This document shows positions 45,958-53,629 of a stretch of DNA of 64,000 nt, piece by piece (the first letter of the stretch is position 1; every line of letters begins with the position of its first letter). The DNA lies in the NCBI GenBank assembly GCA_047608075.1, contig JBLKRX010000002.1:124001-188000 (forward strand). The letters run 5' to 3'. Position numbers and translations under genes: made by a program. The stretch comes from Ferdinandcohnia humi_A. Its GTDB lineage: Bacteria; Bacillota; Bacilli; Bacillales; Bacillaceae_L. The notes beneath the pieces were generated by a model that was given only the letters and a program-made list of their open reading frames with translations, had not been told where the DNA came from and did not search any database.

Positions 45958-46697
45958 CTTTTTACAGTAAATAAAATCCGTTCCGACGTATCCGAAACCT
46001 CCGATTGAAAGTCTGCAGATATATCAAGAATTTCAAACCCAGCTTCTACAAGCCAGCTCTTATACTGCTCAATTGGAAACGTCCGCTGAATATGAATTTC
46101 TTCAAAGCGTTGATAATCGGGACTATGTTCATTTTGAACAAAAAACGAAAGATCATGTTCAACACTATACGGAAATGGACCCTCATAACAATTCCAAATA
46201 TAACTTACTTCTTCATCGTTACTTACAAATGGACCATTAAGAAATATGTGTTCCATTTTATATAATGAGTGGACATCGAACATAAATAGACCATCACTCT
46301 TCAATTGGTTATAGACATTTTTAAACGTCTTTTGAACTTCCTCTTCAGATTGAAGATAGTTAAGAGAGTCACAGAAAATCGTGACAATATCAAAAGGCAA
46401 TAACCCTGAAACTTCGACCATGTTTTGTTGATAGAACTCTATTTTTTTCCCCGCATCAACAGCTTTGCTATTTGCAACTGCTAGCATGTCCTCTGACAGG
46501 TCAATACCAACTACCTCATAACCTTCATTAGCTAGCTTTACTGAAATTTCTCCAGTACCACATGCAAGGTCAAGAACTCGCGAGAAATTGCCTTGGCTGA
46601 ATTGTTTCGCTTTTTCTTGTAAAAAAGCGACCCATAAGTCATAGTCAACATCTTTCATTAGTTCATCGTAAATATAGGCAAATTGTCCGTAACTCAT
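45948..46697 (-). CDS. yqeM: Class I SAM-dependent methyltransferase YqeM
   Basis: 249 residues with the SAM motif VLDLACGTGEISVKLA and VGIDLSEDMLAVA. A later ITVFCDSLNYL-like segment (VTIFCDSLNYLQS) is typical of this group. Substrate unknown. It overlaps rsfS by 4 bp in the conserved nadD-yqeK-rsfS-yqeM cluster. Confidence 0.9.
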   Translation of the reverse strand: MSYGQFAYIYDELMKDVDYDLWVAFLQEKAKQFSQGNFSRVLDLACGTGEISVKLANEGYEVVGIDLSEDMLAVANSKAVDAGKKIEFYQQNMVEVSGLLPFDIVTIFCDSLNYLQSEEEVQKTFKNVYNQLKSDGLFMFDVHSLYKMEHIFLNGPFVSNDEEVSYIWNCYEGPFPYSVEHDLSFFVQNEHSPDYQRFEEIHIQRTFPIEQYKSWLVEAGFEILDISADFQSEVSDTSERILFTVKRAR

Positions 46698-47050
46698 TGA
46701 CCCAACACATCTAAAATCGTTTCAGTTGGTGCATCTCCCCATAAGCGTTCTAGATTGTAGTAAGTTCGCTCATCCTTATGAAAAACATGTGCGATAACAT
46801 CCCCAAGATCTACTAACACCCATCGTGCTTCATCAAATCCCTCTAAACGCTTTACGTTAATTCCATTCTCATCCGCCTTATCTTTTATTTCTCGGGCAAT
46901 TGCTTGTACTTGTTTCTCAGAATTTCCGTGACAGATTACAAAATAATCCGCAACTAGAGACAAACCTTTCATATTTAAAGCAATTATATTTTCAGCTCTT
47001 TTATCGTCAGCTGCTTTAACAGCAATTGTAAGTAATTCACGTTCATTCAC
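46694..47050 (-). CDS. rsfS: Ribosomal silencing factor RsfS
   Basis: 118 residues, DUF143/Iojap family. Binds L14 and blocks joining of ribosomal subunits under starvation. Typical segments are VADYFVICHGNSEKQVQAIA and RWVLVDLGDVIAHVFHKDERTYYNLERLW. It follows yqeK, but a family B repeat has widened the spacer to about 250 bp. Confidence 0.96.
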   Translation of the reverse strand: MNERELLTIAVKAADDKRAENIIALNMKGLSLVADYFVICHGNSEKQVQAIAREIKDKADENGINVKRLEGFDEARWVLVDLGDVIAHVFHKDERTYYNLERLWGDAPTETILDVLGQ

Positions 47051-47134
47051 TCTACGATTCCCCCTTTTTCCTATTTAGGAATAATTATTAATTCTATAAT
47101 GAAAGTCTTTTCAAATAAAGTTTCGTCCACGTCC

Positions 47135-47312
47135 AGCCCTAGCGCCTAGCCAGTTTTCGCCCTGAATAGACGTCTACGATTATTTTGCGCAAAAGCTTGC
47201 TTTTAAGCAGCTATAGATCAAATAACCTGTGTCAAGAAAAGTCAAAGAGCGACTTTTTTGCCCCAGAACATTTGCTTGTCGGGGCTGACCAAGGCGCTTA
47301 CGCTTTTAGATT
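47135..47312 (+). repeat. Dispersed repeat family B, copy 4, entering the 3' end of yqeK
   Basis: Starts CCAGCCCTAGCGCCTAGCC and ends AAGGCGCTTACGCTTTTAG. Inside are AAGTCAAAGAGCGACTTTTT and CCCAGAACATTTGCTTGTCG, the family B core. Its right end overlaps the last codons and stop of yqeK. Confidence 0.82.
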
Positions 47313-47864
47313 TAGAACCATTGCATTATACGTTAGCAATGTTTCTGGATATACTGGCTGATTTTTTTTAATTAAAAACATCATTGTATTTCGTAATGAT
47401 AAAATGAGAGCTCTATCTAAATCATGTTTAGCAACCGCTCTTACCTCTTCAACGCCTGGAAAATGACGACCTGGTTCAATATAATCAGCAACAAAGATTA
47501 CTTTTTCTAGCATGGTCATATCTTGTCGTCCTGAAGTATGATACCTTATTGCATCAAGGATTTCTTCGTCATGTATTCCAACCTCGGTTTGAACTAGGTA
47601 AGCACCTACAGGAGCATGCCAAAGCTCTGTATTATGGACTAATAAATCAGATGGCATGTTTTGATCTAGTAGTATTTGACTCATTTCTTCTTTAGGTCTG
47701 AACTTCGCATAATCATGAAAGATTGCGGCAATTTCTGCCTTTTTCTCATCTACATTATATCTTTGTGCAAGCTCAATTGCAGTTTCCATCACTCCAAGTG
47801 TATGTTGATACCTGTGTTCAGTTAACTGTTTTTCAACTAGTTCGAGAGCCTTCTTTCGTTCCAT
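47298..47864 (-). CDS. yqeK: YqeK HD-domain Ap4A hydrolase
   Basis: 188 residues. HD-domain protein of the family shown to hydrolyse diadenosine tetraphosphate symmetrically. HD ligands occur as HRYQHTLGVM and AAIFHDYAKF, with further histidines in HAPVGAYLV and YHTSG. GGAGAAACA precedes the ATG. It overlaps nadD by 32 bp. The last residues (Lys-Ala-stop) are encoded by the AAAAGCGTAAGCGCC end of a family B repeat, so the native C-terminus may have been replaced or trimmed. Confidence 0.92.
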   Translation of the reverse strand: MERKKALELVEKQLTEHRYQHTLGVMETAIELAQRYNVDEKKAEIAAIFHDYAKFRPKEEMSQILLDQNMPSDLLVHNTELWHAPVGAYLVQTEVGIHDEEILDAIRYHTSGRQDMTMLEKVIFVADYIEPGRHFPGVEEVRAVAKHDLDRALILSLRNTMMFLIKKNQPVYPETLLTYNAMVLNLKA

Positions 47865-48423
47865 ACAACTGTTTCTCCTCTATATAGTTTCTTACTTTTT
47901 CAGGAAGTAAATACATCGTATTTCCCCCTTCTTGAAGTCGTTTCCTAATCATAGTTGATGAAATATCAAGCTGGGGAATATCTACCTCTATTAAAGGATA
48001 TTGAGATGGAAAAGCATAACCTGGCCTTTTTACCCCAACGAATGTGACCATTTTAATAAGCTCGTCAATATTATGCCAGTGAGGTAGATATTCAACCATG
48101 TCACCACCAATAATAAAGTAAAACACCGTATTTGTATATTTCTCTTGTAAAATCTTCATAGTGTCATATGTATAAGAAGGACCTTCACGTTTCAATTCGA
48201 GCAACTGCAGTTTAAAGGCAGGATGATCTTCTAAAGCTAATGAGAGTACTTCTACCCTCTGCTCATTTGTAACATTGTATTTGCGATCTTTGTGAGGAGG
48301 AATATTATTAGGCATAAACCATATTTCTGAGAGTTTTAGTTGAGCCAAAACCTCAGATGCGATAAACAAATGACCAATATGCGGCGGATCAAATGTTCCA
48401 CCCATTATCCCAATATGGTTCAC
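47833..48423 (-). CDS. nadD: Nicotinate-nucleotide adenylyltransferase
   Basis: Makes nicotinate adenine dinucleotide from NaMN and ATP in NAD synthesis. Nucleotidyltransferase motif HIGIMGGTFDPPHIGHLFIA at the N-terminus and ISSTMIRKRL near the C-terminus. The start is GTG at 48423 after GGAGGGAG; the longer open frame upstream runs toward yhbY and has no family support. 196 residues. Confidence 0.95.
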   Translation of the reverse strand: MNHIGIMGGTFDPPHIGHLFIASEVLAQLKLSEIWFMPNNIPPHKDRKYNVTNEQRVEVLSLALEDHPAFKLQLLELKREGPSYTYDTMKILQEKYTNTVFYFIIGGDMVEYLPHWHNIDELIKMVTFVGVKRPGYAFPSQYPLIEVDIPQLDISSTMIRKRLQEGGNTMYLLPEKVRNYIEEKQLYGTKEGSRTS

Positions 48424-48442
48424 TGTACTCCCTCCAACAGTA

Positions 48443-48742
48443 TCATTTTGATTTCGGTAGCTCCAATTGTTTATTTTCTTTAGACTCTTTATATAACACA
48501 ATCGTATTTCCGATTATTTGAACAAGCTCAGCCTTTGCCCCTTTGCTAAGTTCCTCAGCAACCGTATCACGGTCATCCTCACAATTTTGAAGTACGCTTA
48601 CCTTAAGTAGTTCACGTGCTTCAAGAGCATCGCTGATTTGTTTAACCATATTTTCATTTACCCCACCTTTTCCTACTTGAAAAATAGGATCTAGATGGTG
48701 CGCCTTTGACCGTAAAAATCTCTTTTGTTTTCCAGTTAACAT
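48443..48742 (-). CDS. yhbY: YhbY family RNA-binding (CRM domain) protein
   Basis: 99 residues with LTGKQKRFLRSKAHHLDPIFQVGKGG and the GNTIVLYKES end of the CRM fold; associates with pre-50S particles in other bacteria. AGGAGG precedes the ATG. It overlaps aroE by 7 bp (yqeI of B. subtilis). Confidence 0.94.
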   Translation of the reverse strand: MLTGKQKRFLRSKAHHLDPIFQVGKGGVNENMVKQISDALEARELLKVSVLQNCEDDRDTVAEELSKGAKAELVQIIGNTIVLYKESKENKQLELPKSK

Positions 48743-49581
48743 GTTTTTCCTCCTAATATATGTGCTACAAGCTTTTCCATCCTTTTCGTATCAGGAAATA
48801 TTCCTGTCCATTTTTCAAATGCCAAAGCCCCCTGATAAACAAACATCCCTATTCCATTCTGGATGATAGCACCTAGTTGACTCGACTCCTGTAAGAAACG
48901 CGTTTGAAAAGGATTATAAATAACATCACTTACAATGGTTTCCGGGGTTATCTTTTTGACGGAAAGTGGTATTTCCTCAGTATGTGGGTGCATCCCTACT
49001 GATGTGGTATTGATAACCACATTATAACGATCCATCTTTTCTTCAGCTTCTGGAATAGATAAATGTGATGAGTTAACCACATACCGACAATCCTTAATAA
49101 TTGCTTCTGCGTTTTCACGTGTTCTATTTACTATATCGATATTTTTAACACCAAGTGCCGATAGCGAAATATAAATAGCCCTCGCTGCACCTCCCGCACC
49201 AATTAAAAGTACATTTGCATTTTGGAGCTCCTCAGTACTAATCAATTCATTTAGTGCCCGAATATAGCCATATCCATCCGTATTGTAGCCAACTAGTTTA
49301 CCATTGTCATTCACAATTGTATTTACTGCCCCTATATTTACAGCAACCTCCTCAATCTCATCCAAATATTCCATTACAGCGAGCTTATGAGGGATAGTTA
49401 CATTCATACCTAGTATACCAAGAGCCTTCATACCTTTAATAGCAGTACCTACATCTCCATTTTTAACATGAAATGCATGGTATCTTGCTTTCAACTTATA
49501 ATAATCAAAAAGATCGTTATGCATAAAAGGTGACATTGAATGAGAAATTGGATTTCCCATCACACCGTATACCTTCTCCAT
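48736..49581 (-). CDS. aroE: Shikimate dehydrogenase
   Basis: NADP-dependent reduction of 3-dehydroshikimate in aromatic amino acid synthesis. Motifs: GNPISHSMSPFMHN, NVTIPHK with catalytic Lys, VNTI, NTDGYGY and the NADP site LLIGAGGAARAI. I prefer the ATG at 49581 behind GGGTGAGGGG; 281 residues. Confidence 0.96.
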   Translation of the reverse strand: MEKVYGVMGNPISHSMSPFMHNDLFDYYKLKARYHAFHVKNGDVGTAIKGMKALGILGMNVTIPHKLAVMEYLDEIEEVAVNIGAVNTIVNDNGKLVGYNTDGYGYIRALNELISTEELQNANVLLIGAGGAARAIYISLSALGVKNIDIVNRTRENAEAIIKDCRYVVNSSHLSIPEAEEKMDRYNVVINTTSVGMHPHTEEIPLSVKKITPETIVSDVIYNPFQTRFLQESSQLGAIIQNGIGMFVYQGALAFEKWTGIFPDTKRMEKLVAHILGGKTC

Positions 49582-49650
49582 ACCCCTCACCCTTATAGTT
49601 CACTAATTTTTATATTTCTAGTTTTTATGACGAGTACCCAATTAAAGGGT

Positions 49651-50760
49651 TTATATTAATGATTTCCTTACAATTACACCTACACCCCTTGGAACATGAG
49701 CGACAACCTTCGTTTGTGGTTCATTCACCGTTACCCATCCTAGGCCAGAAAAAACAATATCGGTTTTTCCCTCTTTAATCATAAATTCATGTGCAACTAG
49801 TGGGGGAAAATCGTCAAGTTCATTAGAGCCAGGAGGCTGTAATAGTTCTCCTACATGCTTTTCATAAAGGTCGGTCGCATTTTCTAGCTTTGTTCGATGG
49901 ATATTTAATAGATTAGAGAGATAGCAAACAAAGGACTGTCTTTTACCACTCACAAAATCAAATCTAGCAAGGCCGCCAAAGAACAAGGTTTGTTTTTCAT
50001 TTAATTGGAACACCTTCGGCTTAATTTCTTTCTTCGGTGTAATTATTTTCAAATCACTTTTTGAAACGAAATGTGCCATCTGGTGATGATTAATAATACC
50101 AGGTGTATCATACAATGAATGGGCCTCATCAAGAGGGATATCAATAATATCAAGAGTTGTTCCAGGGAAATGGGAAGTTGTAATAACATCCTCTTCTTCT
50201 CCACTAAACTCTTTAATGAGTCGGTTAATAAAAGTTGATTTGCCAACATTTGTTGCTCCTACGATATATACGTCCTTACCATAACGGTAGTGCTCTATTG
50301 CCTCTGCAACCTCTTTTATTCCTATTCCTTTTTCTGCACTAATAAGATATACATCCACTGGCTTTAACCCTAACTCTTTGGAAGCATCCTTCATCCAGTT
50401 TATTAGTTTATTTTGTTTTAAGGATTTAGGTAATAAATCAACCTTATTTCCAACCAGAAGAATATTTTTGTTCCCAACGAAACGATGTAGTCCTGGTAGC
50501 CAACTACCATTAAAGTCAAAGATATCCACAATCTTAACAATTAGTGCATCAGTAGATCCTATGCCATGTAAAATTTTTAGGAAATCATCATCTGTTAACG
50601 AAACATCCTGCACTTCATTATAATGTTTTAATTTAAAACAGCGTTGACAAATGACCTTGTCCTTCTCCAAAGCTGAAGGAGGAGCATATCCCAATTTCGT
50701 CTTATCATCTGTTTGTATTTCTACACCACAGCCTATACAGCTTATTTTATTTTGTTCCAC
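49651..50760 (-). CDS. yqeH: Ribosome biogenesis GTPase YqeH
   Basis: Circularly permuted GTPase needed for 30S assembly. 369 residues. A four-Cys treble-clef lies at the N-terminus (CIGCGVEIQ and CQRCFKLK). The permuted motif order is NKVDLLPK (G4), then GATNVGKSTFINRLI (G1), then YDTPGI (G3). The C-terminal RNA-binding domain ends the protein. It lies 4 bp from yqeG. Confidence 0.96.
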   Translation of the reverse strand: MEQNKISCIGCGVEIQTDDKTKLGYAPPSALEKDKVICQRCFKLKHYNEVQDVSLTDDDFLKILHGIGSTDALIVKIVDIFDFNGSWLPGLHRFVGNKNILLVGNKVDLLPKSLKQNKLINWMKDASKELGLKPVDVYLISAEKGIGIKEVAEAIEHYRYGKDVYIVGATNVGKSTFINRLIKEFSGEEEDVITTSHFPGTTLDIIDIPLDEAHSLYDTPGIINHHQMAHFVSKSDLKIITPKKEIKPKVFQLNEKQTLFFGGLARFDFVSGKRQSFVCYLSNLLNIHRTKLENATDLYEKHVGELLQPPGSNELDDFPPLVAHEFMIKEGKTDIVFSGLGWVTVNEPQTKVVAHVPRGVGVIVRKSLI

Positions 50761-50764
50761 TCTA

Positions 50765-51280
50765 TTATTCCTCCCAATACAGCATACCCCTACGCTTCAT
50801 CCAAGATAACAATCTTCTTTCTACCAATCGATTAAATTTCGTGAAAAAACCATCTGTTTGAGCAACAGGTACGACAAGAATCGTATGTAATCCACTACGA
50901 TTTCCTCCGAAAACGTCTGTCAATAACTGATCGCCAATCACGACCACCTCTTCTTTTTTTAATCCCATCTCAGTGATTGCACGTTTAAAAGCACGCACCA
51001 TTGGTTTTCGTGCTTCAAAGATAAATGGGATTCCAAGAGGATCAGCAAATTCCTTTACTCTTTTTTCATTATTATTAGAAACTATTGTTACAGCAATTCC
51101 CTGTTCCTTAATTTCTTCAAACCATTTAACTAGTTGTGGAGTTGCACTTGGACGATCCCATTCAACTAATGTATTGTCTAAGTCAGTTATTACTCCCTTA
51201 ATTCCAAGCTCTTTAAGCTTGCTAGCAGATATATCAAATATCGTTTTTACATGTTCATTAGGTAAAAAATACGTTAACAA
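50765..51280 (-). CDS. yqeG: YqeG family HAD IIIA-type phosphatase
   Basis: HAD motif I is ITDLDNTLVEWD, motif II TIVSNNNEKR and motif IV VVIGDQLLTDVFGGN. I choose the TTG at 51280, eight bases after GAGGTG, giving MLTYFLPNEHVKTIFD and 172 codons. This matches the usual N-terminus, whereas the upstream ATG at 51325 has no Shine-Dalgarno. Phosphatase substrate not established. First gene of yqeG-yqeH. Confidence 0.92.
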   Translation of the reverse strand: MLTYFLPNEHVKTIFDISASKLKELGIKGVITDLDNTLVEWDRPSATPQLVKWFEEIKEQGIAVTIVSNNNEKRVKEFADPLGIPFIFEARKPMVRAFKRAITEMGLKKEEVVVIGDQLLTDVFGGNRSGLHTILVVPVAQTDGFFTKFNRLVERRLLSWMKRRGMLYWEE

Positions 51281-51541
51281 TGCTTTCACACCTCGTCCAT
51301 AAAAAATAAGAAAACTTTTGTCCATCCTATCATAACGAATTTCACTAGCTTCTACAAAAATTTATATGAAAAACATTCCATAGTAAAGGAAAATGTAACT
51401 TTTACTCCCAAAGAGTACCAATCGATTTAGTAGAAATGAATATGTTTAAGAAACTAGGGTATGACAAAAAATCGACAATATTCTTAGATTTCACAACCAA
51501 AATAAAAAAATTTTCGACAAAAGTCAGTAAATTTCAACAGT

Positions 51542-51640
51542 TGTGGATAAACTTATACACATTTTACACAGTGATATACATAGATTTCCAATATTTATAA
51601 ACAACATACCCACAGGTTATCCACTATTTTCTGTGGATAA
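51542..51640. promoter_or_regulatory. DnaA-box cluster upstream of sda
   Basis: Two perfect boxes TGTGGATAA at 51542-51550 and 51632-51640, plus near matches TTATACACA (51553-51561) and TTATCCACT (51617-51625). In B. subtilis sda transcription responds to DnaA, so this is expected in kind. The remaining spacer between yqeG and this site has no gene. Confidence 0.88.
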
Positions 51641-51750
51641 CAGAACGGTTGTTCTATCAAAATTTTCATGATAGAGTTAGGGTACTAACAAAGAGTAACG
51701 TAAAAGTATATGACACCAAGGTATGAAATAGAACGTAGCAACCCTTTTAA

Positions 51751-51888
51751 GTGCATGTTCTAAAGGTCGACGAATCTAAAACAAGAAGATCAAGTCCACT
51801 GACTCGATAATCGGAACATAGAGGACCGAAACGGGCCCATAACACTAGATTCGAAGTTTTGGTGACTTTTGAACATCCTCTAAAATAA
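51751..51888 (+). repeat. Dispersed repeat family C, copy 3, in the sda leader
   Basis: Left end GTGCATGTTCTAAAGGTCGACG, right end GATTCGAAGTTTTGGTGAC with TTTTGAACATCCTCTAAAATA; the ends are imperfect inverted repeats. It lies between the DnaA boxes and the sda ribosome binding site. Confidence 0.72.
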
Positions 51889-51904
51889 CATTTATTTTAG
51901 GAGG
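51877..51904 (+). promoter_or_regulatory. Hairpin sequestering the sda-proximal Shine-Dalgarno
   Basis: CCTCTAAAATAA (51877-51888) can pair with TTATTTTAGGAGG (51892-51904) apart from one bulge, burying AGGAGG. The left arm is the edge of the family C repeat. Confidence 0.6.
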
Positions 51905-51929
51905 TGAATGCCAATCTTGGCAGCCAGAT

Positions 51930-52070
51930 ATGAAAAAATTATCCGACGAATTGCTTATCGAATCTTACTTTAAAGCAAAAAAATTAAAGCTTAGTCCTGA
52001 TTTTATTCACCTGATTGAAGCTGAAATTCAACGTAGATCCTTAGGACATAAAATAAGAAATATATCATAA
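51930..52070 (+). CDS. sda: Sporulation inhibitor Sda
   Basis: Checkpoint protein binding histidine kinase KinA to block sporulation while replication is in progress. 46 residues, reading MKKLSDELLIESYFKAKKLKL and ending in IEAEIQRRSLGHKIRN, a clear Sda helical hairpin. The nearest strong Shine-Dalgarno (GGAGGTGA, about 51900-51907) is 22 nt upstream of the ATG, unusually far. It instead suits an ATG at 51908 that opens a 21-codon frame overlapping sda. DnaA boxes and a hairpin lie upstream. Confidence 0.94.
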   Translation: MKKLSDELLIESYFKAKKLKLSPDFIHLIEAEIQRRSLGHKIRNIS

Positions 52071-52086
52071 CTAATATTTAATGTGC

Positions 52087-52112
52087 AAAAGAGCCTTTAT
52101 GGCTCTTTTTTT
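52087..52112. terminator. Terminator between sda and psd
   Basis: Stem AAAGAGCC / GGCTCTTT followed by TTTTT on the plus strand, adjacent to the psd stop; convergent genes. Confidence 0.85.
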
Positions 52113-52893
52113 ACTCCATTTTATACCCTATGACCTCCCCGACCCTTACATCGTATGAGGTCTTAATAGTCGATTTCAATGTAAAACAATCCTTTTCAAA
52201 CAGAAGAATAACCGTCGATCCGAATGAGAAATAGGCAATTTCTTCACCTTTTGTAATATACTTACTAGTATGGGTAGTCTCGATGCTATTTACAAACATC
52301 GCACCTACCTTTACCATGGCAAGATGTCCACCATCTGTATGAATTTCAGTAACCTTTCTGAAGTTCTTGGATAGCGGCTCTCTCCCATATTTTAACCCTA
52401 ATCGATTAACTGGGTAGGATTTACTCCCTAGCTCCCACTGCTTTGTTATCTCCCCAGAAATTGGACTATGAATTCTATGATAGTGACTAGGACTTAAATA
52501 AAGAATAAGAAAGATACCACCTATGTATTTGGAAAGTGACTCTTCATCACCCAACATTTCTGCAATTGAATACCGTTTATTCTTAACAATAATCTCTTTT
52601 GAAGACATAACAATACCTGTTTCTTCTACAACAGCATCAACTGGACTTATGACACTGCTTTCATTCTTATCAATTACCCTATGTTCTTTTTTAATTTTTC
52701 TCACAAACAGCTCATGAAGCGTCTTAAATTCTGTTAGTTTTTTTTCCATTTCAACTTGGTCAATACTGTATATTTTCGCATAAGCTGGAATAAGTATAGC
52801 ACTAGCTCTAGATTGTGAAAACTTCTTTAATATCAATGAAGAAAAGCGATGATTTGTTAGCTCAATTAATAATCGATAAAGCCATTTTTGCAA
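52111..52893 (-). CDS. psd: Phosphatidylserine decarboxylase proenzyme
   Basis: Makes phosphatidylethanolamine. 260 residues, self-cleaving at the Gly-Ser bond of the FGST motif (SFGSTVILLFEKD, near residue 223) to form the pyruvoyl cofactor. SPVDAVVEETG and SPSHYHRIHSPISGEI are conserved. It is divergent from pssA, 147 bp away, so the two consecutive PE synthesis enzymes share a control region. Confidence 0.95.
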   Translation of the reverse strand: MQKWLYRLLIELTNHRFSSLILKKFSQSRASAILIPAYAKIYSIDQVEMEKKLTEFKTLHELFVRKIKKEHRVIDKNESSVISPVDAVVEETGIVMSSKEIIVKNKRYSIAEMLGDEESLSKYIGGIFLILYLSPSHYHRIHSPISGEITKQWELGSKSYPVNRLGLKYGREPLSKNFRKVTEIHTDGGHLAMVKVGAMFVNSIETTHTSKYITKGEEIAYFSFGSTVILLFEKDCFTLKSTIKTSYDVRVGEVIGYKME

Positions 52894-53040
52894 ACATGAT
52901 ACCCCCTAGAAAAACACAATTACTCTTTACTATACACCATTGAAGGAATAAAATAAGAATATTAAAGAAATAATAATACCTTTTTTTCATTATTCCTACT
53001 ACAATCAGCATAAGAAAATTCTCAAGAAAGGAGTGAAGTG

Positions 53041-53580
53041 ATGTTTTTATTAGATTATCTAGATTCCACAATAAAAAAACTAAAATCACATACTGCAAAT
53101 ATCCTTACTTTACTTAATCTAAGCTTAGGAGGGTTCTCCATTTTATTCGCGATTAATGGTGAATACAATTTAAGCTTATTATTAATATTTCTAGCAGCAC
53201 TAGCTGATCGGTTCGATGGAATGGTTGCGCGAAAGTTTAACATTGAATCAGAATTAGGAAAACAACTTGACTCGATGTGTGATATTATATCATTCGGTGT
53301 AGCTCCTGCACTACTATTATACCAAGGAATTTTACATGAATTCGGTGCACCTGGGATGTTTTTCACTGTTTTTTATATAGGATGTGGGGCATTCCGATTA
53401 GCAAAATTCAATATTAGTGATAACAAAGGCTTTTTTGTCGGGCTGCCAATTACTGCAGCAGGCGTACTTTTAACTTTAAGCTGTTTAGCAATACCTTATA
53501 CACCTCCACAGGTTTTCATTTACTTAATCATTGCTCTATCCTTTTTAATGGTCGGTACATTTAAGTTAAAGAAAGTATAA
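53041..53580 (+). CDS. pssA: CDP-diacylglycerol-serine O-phosphatidyltransferase
   Basis: Integral membrane enzyme making phosphatidylserine. 179 residues. The CDP-alcohol transferase motif D-G-x2-A-R-x8-G-x3-D-x3-D is DGMVARKFNIESELGKQLDS followed by MCD. Several membrane helices. The ATG at 53041 has AAAGGAG upstream. Divergent from psd. Confidence 0.94.
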   Translation: MFLLDYLDSTIKKLKSHTANILTLLNLSLGGFSILFAINGEYNLSLLLIFLAALADRFDGMVARKFNIESELGKQLDSMCDIISFGVAPALLLYQGILHEFGAPGMFFTVFYIGCGAFRLAKFNISDNKGFFVGLPITAAGVLLTLSCLAIPYTPPQVFIYLIIALSFLMVGTFKLKKV

Positions 53581-53582
53581 AA

Positions 53583-53619
53583 AAAGCACCAATCCACTCA
53601 TTCTTAGGATTGGTGCTTT
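53583..53619. terminator. Bidirectional terminator between pssA and pepF
   Basis: Stem AAAGCACCAATCC / GGATTGGTGCTTT between convergent stops, A/T-rich on both sides. Confidence 0.88.
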
Positions 53620-53629
53620 CATTATGTTA

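Noticed and set aside
52862..53098. Minus-strand frame overlapping the psd start and pssA start
   Set aside because: Overlaps two well-supported genes on both ends and has no Shine-Dalgarno; a shadow of the intergenic and pssA sequence.
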